Assembly: GCF_021018895.1 (NCBI RefSeq) | Contig: NC_079376.1 | Span: 12,717,501-12,781,500, forward strand | Length of the DNA: 64,000 nt | Direction of reading: 5' to 3' | From: Seriola aureovittata | Taxonomy: Eukaryota; Chordata; Actinopteri; Carangiformes; Carangidae | Shown: positions 1-12,329 of the stretch, in pieces | Numbering within the stretch: the stretch's first letter is position 1 | How the letters are laid out: every line of letters begins with the position of its first letter | Position numbers and translations under genes: made by a program | The notes under the pieces: model-generated | The model's database searches: none | Told to the model about the DNA's origin: nothing | The model's input: only the letters and a program-made list of their open reading frames with translations

Positions 1-3000
1 ACGACCTCTATCCAATAGCTGGGAAAGGACAACTGTCAAATTAAATGACATAAGGTATATTTTATTTCTCTGTGCGTCTGACCTAAGCATTTTGCCTCAG
101 AAATATGTGCTATGTATTTTCGTCGGCTCCAGCGCAGGTAATTGAAAAGCATTGCTCAGTGTAGCGTATGCACTCAGACATGCGATGAGGCCACCATTAT
201 GGTTCAGCATGGCCTGAAGGGATGAGAGGATGGAGGGATAGAAGGGCTGCGTGCCATGATAGAAATTTTAGATTAACTGGGACCCTCCACACTTCTCTCA
301 ATGTCAGTGGAGGAGCTGGAATACATGTATATATCTCAAACCCAGAAATAGACTGTGTTTTCACCAGTTTTATTATCATCATGATTATAATAGTAATAAT
401 TAGATCTCCATCCAGTGGTTTAAATGGAAAGTGTACAGCACACCCAGCACTTAAGACCTTAAATCTTCCTCTTAAATGACGCGCATGATTTTTTTTTTCC
501 CCCTTTTTTTTTTCCTTATGGCCTTCACGGAGAGTGTGCAGTAAATGGGGAGGGAGCGTGAATACTCAGTGCCTCATGTAATAAGCATATAATTAAACTC
601 CTCTGACAATTACATCATGCATTATCAGCCTAAGCCAGATCCATTACTCTTCTCGATCAATGGCTTGGCCACAATAGGCCTCCTACTCTGACCACACCAG
701 GGATTGGCGGCCAGGCAGCTGCAGGCTTCTTCGCTGTATTGCAGGACCAGTAAGTGCTGTTAGTGACATCCAACACCAAGGGTTTGAACGGGCAGAGGGA
801 GGAGGGCCGGCTACTTAATGCTAGGTAAAGGGGGAAGAAGGAAATGGGAATTAGTCCTGATGAGGACAGTGAGGAGGTAGTGCAGCTACTTGCTGAGGCT
901 CTAGAGTGTAATGATGAGTCATGGTAGAGTGAATTAGAGTGCGGTCCTTTTTCCTCCGCAGTATCGGAGATTGCTATCTCTAACAATGAAATCCTCAAAG
1001 ATTACTGAGGTCGAGCAAAGGCTGGTCCAGTGCTGAGTTGCATAATGATTATGAATTAAACATCAGAGGAACTTCCAGCTAAGCGTGCAAGCTCACAGAG
1101 ATACATTTAAACCGCGGGTACATCAACAATTCAGATATAGAATATTTTAAAGTTGGCCCTTTCATATGGTAAAGGCTGCACGAGTAAGAAATTCGGGGTG
1201 AGAGAGTGGGAATAAAGTTGCATCGTCGCCTCAAAGTCGGGCTAAATCAAGCACTTTCCTTCAGTAGATTATAAAGTATTATCACATATTCAGTGGCATC
1301 ATTGGCAGGAGGAACTCAGGAGAGCGAACACATGCGTGCCATCTGCCAATGTGATGTGAGAAGGGTATGAGATTATAATTTTGATCAGTCTGCCAAATCC
1401 TTTCTGCCTGTCAGAGTGGTCTGAGAGGAGCAACCACAGGCCCTGCGAATAGATTAAATCAGCCCAACCTCTTTCTGGCTCCATCTGCTTTCCCCTCTTT
1501 CCTTTCTCACTCCTTCAATAGCGGCCTCTCACCCTGCCCTCAATTCATCTATTCCCCTACTCGTTCTTCCATTTCATCTTTTTTTCTTTTTTCTTTTTGC
1601 TCCTTCTCTTCCTCCTATACTCTCCTGCTCCTTTTCACCAAAATTATTACATTACACATCCAGGGGACATCCATTAGCTCGGAACATGTTCTTTCTTCTT
1701 CTTCGTCTTCTCCTCTCTTCTTCCTGTCCTTCCAGGAATTGGCTAAGGCAATGTTATTTCAGATTATACAGTTGTTAAAGCTCATTTTAAGCTAACAACA
1801 GGACATCAAAAGCGGCGAACCCTGCACAGAGGGAGAGGAGGAGGTGTTGATGGAGTTTCTGGGTAGGTGAGAAATGGAGAGGGGCTGTGAAGAAAAGACC
1901 TGATCAGATGGAAGGGGGAGATTAGAGAAGGAATTATTAATGGGGCCAGGGCCCTTTGGAGCAGGAGATTTGTTTGGAGGAGGATGCAAAACTGTATGCA
2001 AGATAATCGAGTAGGGAAAAAAAAAAAGTGGTTTTCTCTCCTTTCACACAATCTGAAATTGGAAGATATGAGGATCTGGACAGAATGTATCGTTGTCACT
2101 CTTTCACCCAAATCATTTTAATGAAAAAAATACAATGTGAGGACTCATGACATTAAAAAAGTACACTAAACTGATAAAGCCAATGCTTTGAGAACTTGCA
2201 TTGTACAGCCTATGATAGAAATTGGTCGGAACACACCTGCCCATGCCAGCTGCCCTTTTCTGGAATATATGCTGCTTTTTTTTTTTTTTTTTTTTGCTTT
2301 TTTTTACTCTGTATGTTTTCCAGGAGCAAGCAGGTCACCCCAAAGGGAGTTTAAGTGATTGATGTCCTGGTGTCGTGCTGATTGACTTCATGGTTGCATA
2401 CCCTGGAAGAAGGGATGAGGTACACTGCGGTGGGGCAATCACAGCCGCCCAGGACATACTTCATTTCTAGGCCCGCCTCCCCCCCATCTCCCCATGGATC
2501 GGTCCTCCATCCACCCACACACCTTTGCAGGTTGAGCGGGCTAAAGGCAGGGCAGTGCTCGACGTAAACTGTGACCCCTGCATGAACACACTTGTTTTGT
2601 TTTTGTGTTTGATGGGGAATTTAGGGGTCAGTTGGTCTTGAACCCTGCTCCCCCAGGAGGTCAATACGCCCATTGTGTTCTGACATGGAAGGGGTTGCAG
2701 TCTGGGGAGTTACCTGTGGTTCAACGTCTGTCATTCAGTTTGTATGTGCAGTTCAGGGTATACCATATATTGTTCGAACCAACTGCACATCTGTTGTGAT
2801 TCCATAACACCACTGGCTTTCTTGTTTCCCTTGATTTGCAATGTAATCTCCTCATGTACTGGGGCTGTATCTGAAACACAAAGTGCCCTGTGCACTACAC
2901 AGGTCTGGTACTGTATTTATATTGGGGTTTCACATGATGAGAAGCAGATGGAGTGTGTCAAAGATAAAAGGGAAGGAAGTATGAAGTATGACTAAGGTTA

Positions 3001-6000
3001 TAATGATGGGGAGCCAAGACCCAGGAGACCAAATACACATTTCTCTCTCTCTCTCTGCCTCCTGCTCTCTGTTTTGCATTTGCTGCATTTTTTTTTTTCA
3101 TTTTTTTTCTGGCTGGTCTTGAGATGTTTGCTTATTTAGCCTCAGACCAGATTCACACCAGATCAATCTGTGGTAGCGCAGAAGAATAACTCCCCTCCAG
3201 CTGTTATTGGTCTTTGTGGCGGAGATGGGAAAAAGCTGCAGGAAGCGAAATCTTAAGTGGCCAAGCTCCGGCTGGTAGTGAAGCCAGACTAATATCAAGC
3301 TCGTTGCTCAGTTCTTCAGCCAGTATCGATCTACCATAATGTATGTTTAGCTGATCCTGTTCTAAACTCCTTTCAGTAAACAGGCCGCAGTCAATACTGT
3401 CACACCACGTTTGACTAACACCTCCATGCCAAGCCAACGACCAGTGCCTCACTGACATGTCAAACGATGGGAGTCTGAAAACCGGCAAACACCTACTGAA
3501 TAACCGCCCGGTATTAAACTACACCGAAAATGGTATTGGTGGCAGTGGCGGCAATGCTAATGGGCAACAGAGTCCCAAACTGTCATGTAGCAGTGTTGTT
3601 TGTGTCATTTCCAAGAGCCAGCCCCCCATGTGCACCTGCTGCTGGTGGGGTTCATTATGGATTTCTCTAATGGCTTTTAGAGTTTTAATAGCAGGGTTTT
3701 GCATGGAGCGGGTAATGAATCACTAGATGTCGTCCCTGTGCCTAATGAGAGCGCCCACTGTTTCTCAGAGACACAAGGAAGAGATAAGCATGGCAGGCAG
3801 CTCCTGGAATCCGTCTTTATTTATTCATTTGTACGTATTTGTTTGTGAGATGGATTATTTGTGCAACTGTCTCATTTTGGGGGGGAAAACACACAGAACT
3901 TTTACAGTCGCGTTGACTTGGTCAATCCAATTTTTTCTTTTCTTTTTTTCTTTTTTGGGGAGAGTTGGTGTATTTGGGTTGGCATTGTTTTTAATTGCCA
4001 GCGGAGGATGTGTAGCTCTCTCTCTTAACAGTTAATATGCTCCCCTCACAACAGAAAATAAGCCAGGAAACATCAGGGGGGGAACAACAGGGGAGGGTGC
4101 TGGCATTACACACCTGTGGTCCTAATGAGACTGGCTGCTCTAACATCAGTCATGTCCATTAACTGGGTTTTCAGCATCCCATTTCGTTTGAATCGGAAAA
4201 TGAAGGAGGAAAAGATAAAGTAATCAGTGGCTGAATTTTAATACATAACTATGAAGTGATCCTCCAACCTGTAACCTCACATGTGAGAGGAATATATAAA
4301 TTGTCTCATATTGTGTCTTATATTGTACTCCATTATAACTCCCTTTTCCTTGTATACTCTTATCAGTTTTCATTCCATAGGTATGTGTGGGGCCATGTCA
4401 GGAGGGTGTCACTTTGGTCAGATAGTAAAAACAGGAGTTTACCTCTTACAACCCCAATCAATATGACCTCTAGAAAACACATTGGCATAATCAATCACTC
4501 GGTCATATGTTTTAAAATTCTGTCTTTCAGCAGCAGGTGACAGCGCGCTGCTGGATTACCATTAATACCACTCATTCAGATACCTGCGCAGCGTCGCTTC
4601 ATACTGGGCATTACTTTTTGCGGCGGGAATGTTTGATGAAAAATAGAAAGCGGAGTGAGGACTCTGCTCGTCAAGCACTTTTTTTGATGAATCACTGTTA
4701 TGTTGGTGGTGTTGTCTCTTGGTGGAATGAGCCGGTTCGATATTTTCACTCTGTCTCCTCCAAAGCAATAGACAGCTGTCTGTTCTCACAAATTGACTGC
4801 AGGTGCTGATGTAATGAAAGTGTAGGAGCGCTTGCTTCTGCAGAGAACAAGAGCAGAATTACTCTGAAGCAAAGGTCATATGCAATTTAAATTATATAAT
4901 TCACATAGCTCGGATGAATACTGCACACTAAATGCATAAAATGATAAGGGGCTTTTACTCCTCTCATGATGAACACCATTGAGGTAAATTTAAAGTACCG
5001 TAAGTGAGTTAAAGCCATCATCCCTTATTGATTTCCCTTACTGAGTCTGTACCAATCACAGTAGAGGAGATGTAAAGAGAGAAAGGCACTTAAAGAGGAA
5101 TGTTTCTGTTTTGGGAAAATTGAGTTGTTGATTTTCCCAAATATTTCACAGATATTGACATCAGGAAGATGTTCCTGGTGTTTAATGCTTTATTTGTGCT
5201 GTATAAAGCTGCCGCAGCAGCAACAGCTCTGACATCCGACTGTATGCGGCTCAAAGATGGGAAATAAAGTACCTACCGCGGAATTCAAACGAATGCTGCA
5301 CTACCGTCATTTTCAAGATGAAACGCCTACTCCTACATAAATGCATTGCCTCTCCATTTGGTTTGGCAACAATTGCTCCTGTAAATATCGACCCCAGACT
5401 ATTCTAATGTCCCGCAATGAATGAGAATCAGGCTTCCTGGAAAGTGCATTCTCTGATACGGACCCTCCACATTAACTAATGTGTGACATATAGTGGTACG
5501 GGCATGTTGTCCCCTGTACAGCATGTGCACTTTGTCACAAGAGTTTTGAAATCAATCAGCCTGTATGAGTTATTCACAGTCCAACATCAAAAAGGCATTA
5601 CTTATCTAAGGCTTTTAATTTCCAATCCATCTGTCGAGCGAGTTGAAATATGGAATCTCATTACTTTGAACAAGTGGGGAGGGGGACAACATAAATCATT
5701 TTATTTTCATCTTACACTGACAGAGTCTGTTTAGAACTGGACCAGGGAGGAACGGCCGAGAAAGTGGGAGTTGGAAAGTGAAAGTGACAATCAGAAAACG
5801 AGAAAGAGATCTAAAATGACACTTGGAGGGACAGAGAGAAAGGGAAGATTACAACATTTCTCCCCGTTTGTCTTCTACAGCCTCCAAAAAAAGTATGATC
5901 AGGTCATTTAAGAATTATTCAGTTCAACCTGCAAGTGACAAAACAAGGATAAACAAGATTTCAACAGATTTATTAAAGGATACACAGCAAACAAATGGAG

Positions 6001-6139
6001 TATGAGGCACATATGTATTTATTCAATTCTTATTATGATTCCAACAAGTCCTCCAACCTGAACAACCATATAGGTCATTTGTTCCCACCCTCTGATCCGA
6101 CCTATAGGAGTGCCTCCTGAAGTAGTGGCGTAGGTGTAC
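1..6139. other. Non-coding stretch, no gene recognised
   Basis: I see no recognisable gene. Open frames stay below about 115 codons and none resembles a known family. The stretch holds a pyrimidine-rich block around 1486-1620, a poly-T run at about 2277-2296, and a short CT run near 3043-3055. Around 3450-3600 a + strand frame has a Gly/Asn/Ser-rich sequence, but it has no convincing splice sites and is probably chance. The texture (mixed composition, few repeats, scattered TAAT-type motifs) fits intergenic or intronic DNA, possibly with conserved non-coding elements that only an alignment could show. Confidence 0.6.
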
Positions 6140-6550
6140 AGGACCTTGGTTGACATGGTTACAATAATAAACATGCAACTAACCTTATGGGAACGGTCAT
6201 GGTTTGGTTAGGTTTAGACACACACAAAAAAAAAAAAAAAAAAAGTTTGGGTTGAAATAAATACTTGCTTAACATTAGACGATCTTTGTTGTCATGGTTA
6301 CAATAATAACACCATATAATAACAACATAAACTGCTTGTTTCACATGGGAATCGACCACGCTGTCGACTGTGTGAAAGTGTTCTTGACCCATTCATTCAC
6401 TCCAACCTCATCCTGGACTTTGCGGCTCTTCATACTACGTCACCTCATTGCTTCCTTTTGCCCCTGTCTTAAGTACTACGGCTGCTAAATGTCACGTAAC
6501 AATAAAACACAACGATGGGTTATAATAAGCTGCTGCACAGTTGACCTATG
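6140..6550 (-). mobile_element. tRNA-SINE-like teleost interspersed repeat
   Basis: Read on the minus strand, a B-box-like sequence (GTGGTCGATTCCC, + strand complement at 6347-6359) follows an A-box-like sequence (ATGGGTCAAGAAC, complement at 6380-6392). This is the arrangement of a tRNA-derived RNA polymerase III promoter with a shortened gap and an imperfect B box. The flanking text (GGTTAGGTTTAG near 6210, and CACGTAACAATAAAAC with GCTGCTGC near 6493-6535) matches a repeat I recall as common in teleosts. An A-run lies at about 6226-6244. A 20-22 bp segment occurs twice (6149-6170 and 6288-6309), so the body is internally duplicated. The exact ends and family name are not determined. The copy is clearly diverged, and no coding capacity is seen. 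Confidence 0.5.
6149..6309 (+). repeat. Direct repeat pair inside the SINE-like element
   Basis: GTTGACATGGTTACAATAAT at 6149-6168 and GTTGTCATGGTTACAATAAT at 6288-6307 differ at one base and lie 139 bp apart. Both start with a 14-mer (GTTGWCATGGTTAC) that resembles the palindromic RFX X-box, so the repeat carries two such motifs. The duplication may be ancestral to the family or private to this copy. Confidence 0.75.
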
Positions 6551-8502
6551 GCCTCGTTTTTTTTTTTTCAGTCTCTATGATCCACAGTATGTAGGTTTCC
6601 TACATGCTTTTGATCTTTCGCTGAATAAAAAGACACATACACATGAGTTTAATGTGAAGGGGCTTGTATTTATCAAGATGTTGGTCATTCAGTACAGCAA
6701 TATTAACTTCCGAACACTCGAAGACTCATAGGAGGGCTGCTTTCCTGCTAATTATTCATGTCACCATGGGAGGGATTGAGACACAAATTGAGTGTAGTGC
6801 CCCTTTAAATCCATCACTGTACTATAGTCTAATAATTCATGTCTATTACAGACCCTCTAAATTATTCATTTGCCAAGATAATGAAAATATGCTAATTAGA
6901 GAATTGCTATCGAAAAAGGATGCATAACACTCCTCAGCCATCATAATTAGGATAAGTAATTATTTAAGCATTACTTTGTGAAGTTGAGTTATTAGGGCCT
7001 GTCAGGTTCTAGTAAAGGATCAGAACACCAAATTGTGTTTGATTGAAGGCACTATTTTTGATGACTCATTCTAGGAAATACAGTCCTGACAGGTTTCTGA
7101 ATGTTTGAATGAACCTTGCGAAAATGACTGCCTGTGTAACTGTGGGCAAAATACATAATGCTGGTGCGTGCAGGAATTCGCAGACATGTTTATGCCAGCC
7201 ACAAGCTTTGAGCCCAGGCGTTCTGCACCGGCTTTTGCTGTGGCCGTATAGATTTAAGAAATAATTTGAAACACTGCCCAAAGGAGTGAAACGGCACTTG
7301 TTCCCGAACTGTCGCCCTTCACTCAGCTGCTTCTGATTAAGCAAAGGAAACCCTTCAATTCCTCTCCTTCAGTCCACTCTTTTTTTCTTCTTTCTTTCTC
7401 TTCGTCTTTCTTTCACGATGGGGCCACTGAGCCATTTCCAACAGAGAAGTATTCTGAAAGTTTATCAACAGCTCCTAGTCAATCCATTTGCTCCTTCTTT
7501 GTGCTCTCTTCCCCGGGTTCCCTTTCCTTCTTCCTCCCCCCTTGGGGCCTGCTAGAAAGGAGAGCTCTGTCATGGCCCTGTGGAGAGAAAATGGCGGAAT
7601 TCATCCCATGCTGTGTCGGTGATAACACTCCAGAGCGTGACACATCCCGCCTCAGATTACAAGCAGAGGATTCATTCCTTGCATTCTCCTTGTCACCTCG
7701 CCTTCAATGCCGGCATTAAGCAATTTGCCATACAACAATGGGCTCTATCAAGGAAGAGGCCCTGTCTGCAGAAGGCTGGGGCGTCTGTGCAGCCGTCATG
7801 TTACAAGAATTGGCACTCAGTGTGCGGAGTTTGTAAACACAAATGTACACAAGCACATGCATGCATGCCCTGGAGACGATAAAACAAAGGGTGTCACACC
7901 GAACATACATCCCCACACAGCCCCACTATTAAACCACTTTCTAGACTGGGGAACAGATGCTCATAGATTCTAGATCCAAACTCAGCAATAGATAATATGG
8001 CTGCCTTTGCCTCCAATATGATTTTATAAGTGACCCAGATTACAATAAATGACACTAACTATGAGTTATCAGCTGATCTGTGAACCCCCCGCCGGATGCA
8101 GCGCGCTGTAGCCGGAGAGAGAATAGTGCTGACTAATGTCTCTCTCTGTGTGCCTGCCTGGTGCCAGAGCTGATGCAACTCTGCCAGGAAGCAGTCTGTT
8201 AACAGATATTTGAGTCGCAGCAATTGCCAGCCAAGACTGAGTCACTCGATTCCTCAATGGACTTTTTTTTTTTTTTACTTGCAAGATCCTGTGTATGAAG
8301 ATAGAAAGATAGATAAAGTTTCCAGTCAGCAACTAATGAATGATGTCATCTGTATTAAAAAAAAAGGCATATGTAGAAAAAACAGAGCAGGCAGAGCACT
8401 GCAGCATTAAAATAGCATGCATACTGTATTTATCTGAATGAATGAGGCACATGTGTATGAGGAGTCTTATATGGCCAGTTTGGCCAGTTTCAGCAAGTGA
8501 AT
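6551..8502. other. Non-coding stretch with an AT-rich motif cluster
   Basis: No gene is recognisable. A poly-T run lies at about 6559-6569. Between 6740 and 6990 the DNA is AT-rich with repeated homeodomain-type cores (listed separately). 7380-7410 is a short CT-rich run, and an A-run lies near 8358-8366. Open frames of about 90-100 codons (for example the minus-strand frame at 7066-7344 and the + frame at 7580-7882) match no family I know. Confidence 0.55.
6749..6961. promoter_or_regulatory. Cluster of AATTATTCAT / TAATTA motifs
   Basis: Three related motifs lie within about 120 bp: TAATTATTCATG at 6749-6760, AATAATTCATG at 6831-6841 and AATTATTCATT at 6860-6870. They are followed by GCTAATTAGA at 6891-6900 and CATAATTAG near 6942-6950. 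TAATTA/ATTA cores are the usual binding sequences of homeodomain proteins, and clustering is typical of developmental enhancers. Enhancer function is inferred, because AT-rich DNA can give such motifs by chance. Confidence 0.25.
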
Positions 8503-8960
8503 TGTGTCTCAATTCGTGTACTTCCATACTCATACTTGCTATTTTGAGTGCATGTATGGCAACATGCGGTGCATGATAAGTACCTGGATGGTGCACTCAA
8601 AACTGTTCAAACATTGAGTGTAAAATGATGACGCCGTCATGGCTACGTAACAGAAGGGGAGGGGACCACCAACATATTTTCAAACTTGTGAAAACGGCGA
8701 CCGAGGAAGGAGCATGCATCTACGATGCTCATGGCAGACTAATTCCCAGACAGGAAAGTAAAACATTCATTTTCAAGCAGAGTGAGCATGGCAGCCGGCA
8801 GGCGGGCTACTCACATGTTGCGGTCGTCATTTCCGGTGAGTGCACAACAGCAGTGTTTGATCCGGGACACCTGTCAGAAGTTCACGCAATGCACCGCTAA
8901 ACATACAGTGTAGCCTACTACATGTGAGTGTACTCACAGAAGTATCTGATTTGAGACACA
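8503..8960. mobile_element. Non-autonomous DNA transposon (MITE) with long TIRs
   Basis: The left end TGTGTCTCAATTCGTGTACT (from 8503) is matched by the reverse complement of the right end (TGTGTCTCAAATCAGATACT, ending at 8960). The two arms stay in register: GCGGTGCAT lies exactly 63 bp in from each end (8566 on the left; complement ending at 8897 on the right). The imperfect terminal inverted repeats are therefore at least about 72 bp, around a core of about 310 bp. An imperfect direct repeat flanks the element, CAGCAAGTGAA (8491-8501) and CAGCATATGAA (8959-8969). It could be a 9-11 bp target duplication of Mutator type, though it overlaps the right end by two bases. The core has a 91-codon frame (8625-8900) with no transposase resemblance. 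I recall similar TGTGTCTCAATTCG termini in other fish repeats. The superfamily is undecided. Confidence 0.7.
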
Positions 8961-11780
8961 GCATATGAAATACCGTACAAAGTCCGACAAACCGCAGGTC
9001 TACAAACAGCTGGTTTTGTTTGACGGAAATAAAGTTATCGCCTAAATCCGTTCCTCGCATTGCCGCTCTTTACCTAGCAGAACTATTTAGGTGAAACCGC
9101 CACCTTGAGATCAGCAGCAAAAAAATTATCTTGTGAAAACCTCCGCAGCAGGGTTATGATGACATTATCTGAAAGGTTTTCAAGGGAACATACTAGTGTT
9201 CTTTGCAGCTATGGACTGTGAGGAGTGTTTGATATATTCCTATTGTTTGTTTTCAGTCATGTCTGAAACTGTTAATGAATCCTTTACTGCCGCCAGCAGG
9301 TTGACATTTTTGAATTTGGATGGATTATTTTGGAATTTAGTACTGACGTTCATATCAGAGATGTTATAAAGGAATAGTCCATAATGCCAAAGATGGTGGT
9401 TGTATGACATATGACCCGCCGCCCTTGCAGAATTGAGGTTTAGGACGGTTGGTGTCGTGAAACTTTGCACATGCGTTTTAAACCTTATTTTGGGGCAAAG
9501 TCACCAAACTTTTTTAGTGGCTTTTATCAGATGTCCAGGTGACTATTGAAAGTGAAGTTATAGCTCTCTCCCCATTCATTTAGATAGGGACCTGGTGTTG
9601 ATAGCCTGAAATAACAGCAACAAACGCCCTTGAATTTATATCTAGTGTCATCATCAGTGCAAAACGTACTGGCATTCCAATTAATTTTGTGTTCATTGCT
9701 AATTGACAAATGACAGTAAACATGATACTTGCTAAATGCATTTTAGCATTTAGCTCAAAGCTCTGCTATGACTAACCGCGGCCTCACAGAGCTGCTACTG
9801 TGACTGTGAACTCTTAGTTTTGTTAATGTCTACCCAGGGCTGCATGGCATCAGAATTGATACTGAACAGATCATCCAGATATTAAAAGTGCTACAATTTA
9901 AAACAAGCCATGCCACATTGAAGCCTGGCTTGGTAATGCCTGTAACAATACTTCACTATCTCCACAGCTCATTGCATCAAAATCAGCTGAGCTCAACCCC
10001 CTCTCATCCTTCCAGACGACCAGTTCAAGCCTCATAATGAAGCTATTCACACTTTTATTCCTTGTTCCATACCTTTCATTTTTAATACCAACACCGCTTC
10101 CCGCCTTCCTTTCCTCCTGCAGTACTCTGCTTAACAACGCTGACCCTCGCTGACCCTGACTCAACCTCACTGTCTTCCTCTGAGTAGCTAATGGCCAGCA
10201 GGCCTCATCTCTCTATTGACCCCCTGCCCATACTGAGGTGAATTATGGCACCTGAGCGGCGGTCTAATGCAGCAGGTCCTGACACAGAGACATCAGTCCA
10301 GAAGGGCTGGACCAGGCAGACTAATGATGCAGACATTGGTAAATGACGGGCAATGTTAGAGAGGGAGAGAGACAGACAGGGGGAGAGAGAGGGAGAGCGA
10401 GAGCTTATTAGGGCTGATTGCCTCATCATTGTACAGGGAAGACAAGCAGAAAGACCGTGGAGTTCATTTCTCCAGGGTGACTTTTTTTTCTGCCTGACTT
10501 CATCCCAGGCACTGATCAATGAATTGATTATGGACTTGATATGAGAGCTGATTGCGAATCTGGCAGATACCGAATACGGCTGCTGACTAGCTGATGTGAC
10601 AGTCTTTTGAAGTGATGTCTCACCTTGCCCATTATTCACATTTTGTTTGCGCTGCAGAGACAAAATGTTGTAGAGAAAGGTCTTTGAAGGTCAGCTTTTA
10701 ACACATCTGGTCAGGTTTTTAATTTGAAAGAAATTAGATTTTGCATTACTGCGCACTGTAGCTAAACGCGTTTCGTTGGCGTGTGTTTTGTTGGCTGCGA
10801 AGGCTTCTGTCCCTCTTCCTCAGGTTCAGCCTAGATTTCCCCGCAAGGTAGACTGCATACAAACCATGCTTTTCCTCTGGTGTCTGGACACATTCTGCCG
10901 CCTGCTGTCAGCACTGAAGAGACCAACTCCCCCCCTTCACCCCCACCCCTCTCTCCCTCTCCTCCCTCCTTCTCCTCACTCCAGTCCCTCCTTCTCCCAA
11001 TTACCCCCTCTTTTCCCTGGCCTGAGACGGAGGACGTGTGATGACAGAGGTGTCAGCACGGGTCACGGTGATCCTGTCCTGCCGTTCTGTTCCCACTGGG
11101 CCCGGGAGTCGATACATTTCCCCCCCCTCCGTTCTCGGTCCCCACCAATCTGCTCTCTGTGCTCTCAGGATCCACATTCCTGCCCATCAAGAGCTCCCAG
11201 CGTCCAGCCTTACAGGGGTCTGGTTACACTGGACTATAGTGGGAGAGAAGCCTGTGTGAATGTTTCTCTTTTTAATCCTTCATCTCTTCTTCCAGTCTTC
11301 CAGATTAGTCATTGTGTGTGTGTCTCTCTCTTTTTCTACCTGCATATCTGTTCTCCTTTTCTGGCCAGTGTGTATGTGTGTGTCTCGCTGTCTCTGTTTC
11401 ATTCCTGTCTTCTCAGTCTCCAGGCTATGTCCTCCACATATGTACTGCAGTGTGTGGTCACGGTTCAAAACTACCACCTGCCAGTGGCCAAATAGCAATA
11501 ATACTTGTCTTTTGAGGGTAAATCGATAAAGGTAATTTGACACATTATTTTATAACTTTTTCACACAATAGCATTTTAATGTTTGTGGTGGTGTATGGCC
11601 CTTGCTCTTTGCTTTTTACTAAAATTCGCCCCTGCTGACCTCCTGCATGTATTACAGCATTGGTTTGTAGTACTCACTGGTTTCATCGGCAGATTTTCTA
11701 ACCACGCAGGGTTTTAAATGTATGCAGAAAAATCATGAAAGCTGTGCATGACTGTTGAAGTAAAACTGTGCAGAAAGTCA
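8961..11780. other. Non-coding stretch with a pyrimidine-rich block
   Basis: No gene is recognised. 10345-10400 is GA-rich. 10915-11020 is strongly pyrimidine-rich (runs of CCCT and CTC), and 11315-11430 has short CT and TG runs. These biased blocks keep several reading frames open, including a 239-codon + frame at 10776-11495 and a 152-codon minus frame at 10205-10663. Both translate to low-complexity Pro/Ser/Leu-rich sequence and are not accepted as genes. Confidence 0.55.
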
Positions 11781-11970
11781 TCCATCCAGCAATAACTGAA
11801 TTTTTCTGTTCAGGGTCACAGCTGCTTCAACGAGCCTATCCCAGAATGCACTGGAGGAGATGTACTAGTTGCCAGTCTCTCACAGGGCTCAGACAAACAA
11901 ATTCACACTCATATTCACACCTACGGGCAATTTAGAGTTTCCAGTTCACCTAACCTGGATGGCTTTGGAC
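11781..11970 (+). mobile_element. Fragment of a widespread teleost retroposon tail
   Basis: The segment runs from CATCCATCC through CAGGGTCACAG (from 11811), GAGCCTATCCCAGAATGCA, a span containing TCACACTCATATTCACACC, GGGCAATTTAGAGTTTCCA, and TTCACCTAACCTGGATGGCT to CTTTGGAC at 11970. I recognise this order of phrases from an interspersed repeat found throughout teleost genomes, usually a non-LTR retrotransposon 3' segment of L2-like type. The family assignment is from memory. This copy is truncated at the right, before the usual GGGAGGAAGCC segment, and carries substitutions. It has no coding potential. Confidence 0.55.
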
Positions 11971-12329
11971 AAGCTGTTTGCACAGCGTCCACTGTATGTC
12001 TGTGAAACCCTGCGTGAAGCTAACTTCAGGGTGGTCAACAAAAAGAGAGGAGCTTCTCTGAGTCACTCTACTCCCTGTCTGATAAATCCTCTGTATCAAA
12101 CAGGGTGTTGATTGGCTTCCTGCTTTGCTGGCTCTATAGATGGATGCAGCCACTAAACCCCCAGCATGTAAATCCCCCTGTTTCCTCCGCTGCCTATGAA
12201 TTTAATTTACTTACAAATAAAGAAAACCTGGGTTTGATTTTTAAAGGCGTCATTTATGGTGATGAACCCAGAGAGAATTATCATCCAGCCAGGCGAATTC
12301 CCCCTCTCCTCTATGGAGTGTAGCATGGT

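Noticed and set aside
8625..8900. 91-codon frame inside the long-TIR element, considered as a transposase remnant
   Set aside because: No DDE, zinc-finger or HTH motif is visible and the element is too short to be autonomous.
10205..10663. 152-codon minus-strand frame
   Set aside because: Its middle is a Ser/Leu run from GA/CT-rich DNA and no family is recognisable.
10776..11495. 239-codon + strand open frame, the longest in the window
   Set aside because: It runs through a pyrimidine-rich block that lacks stop codons. The product is Pro/Ser/Leu-rich low complexity with no domain.
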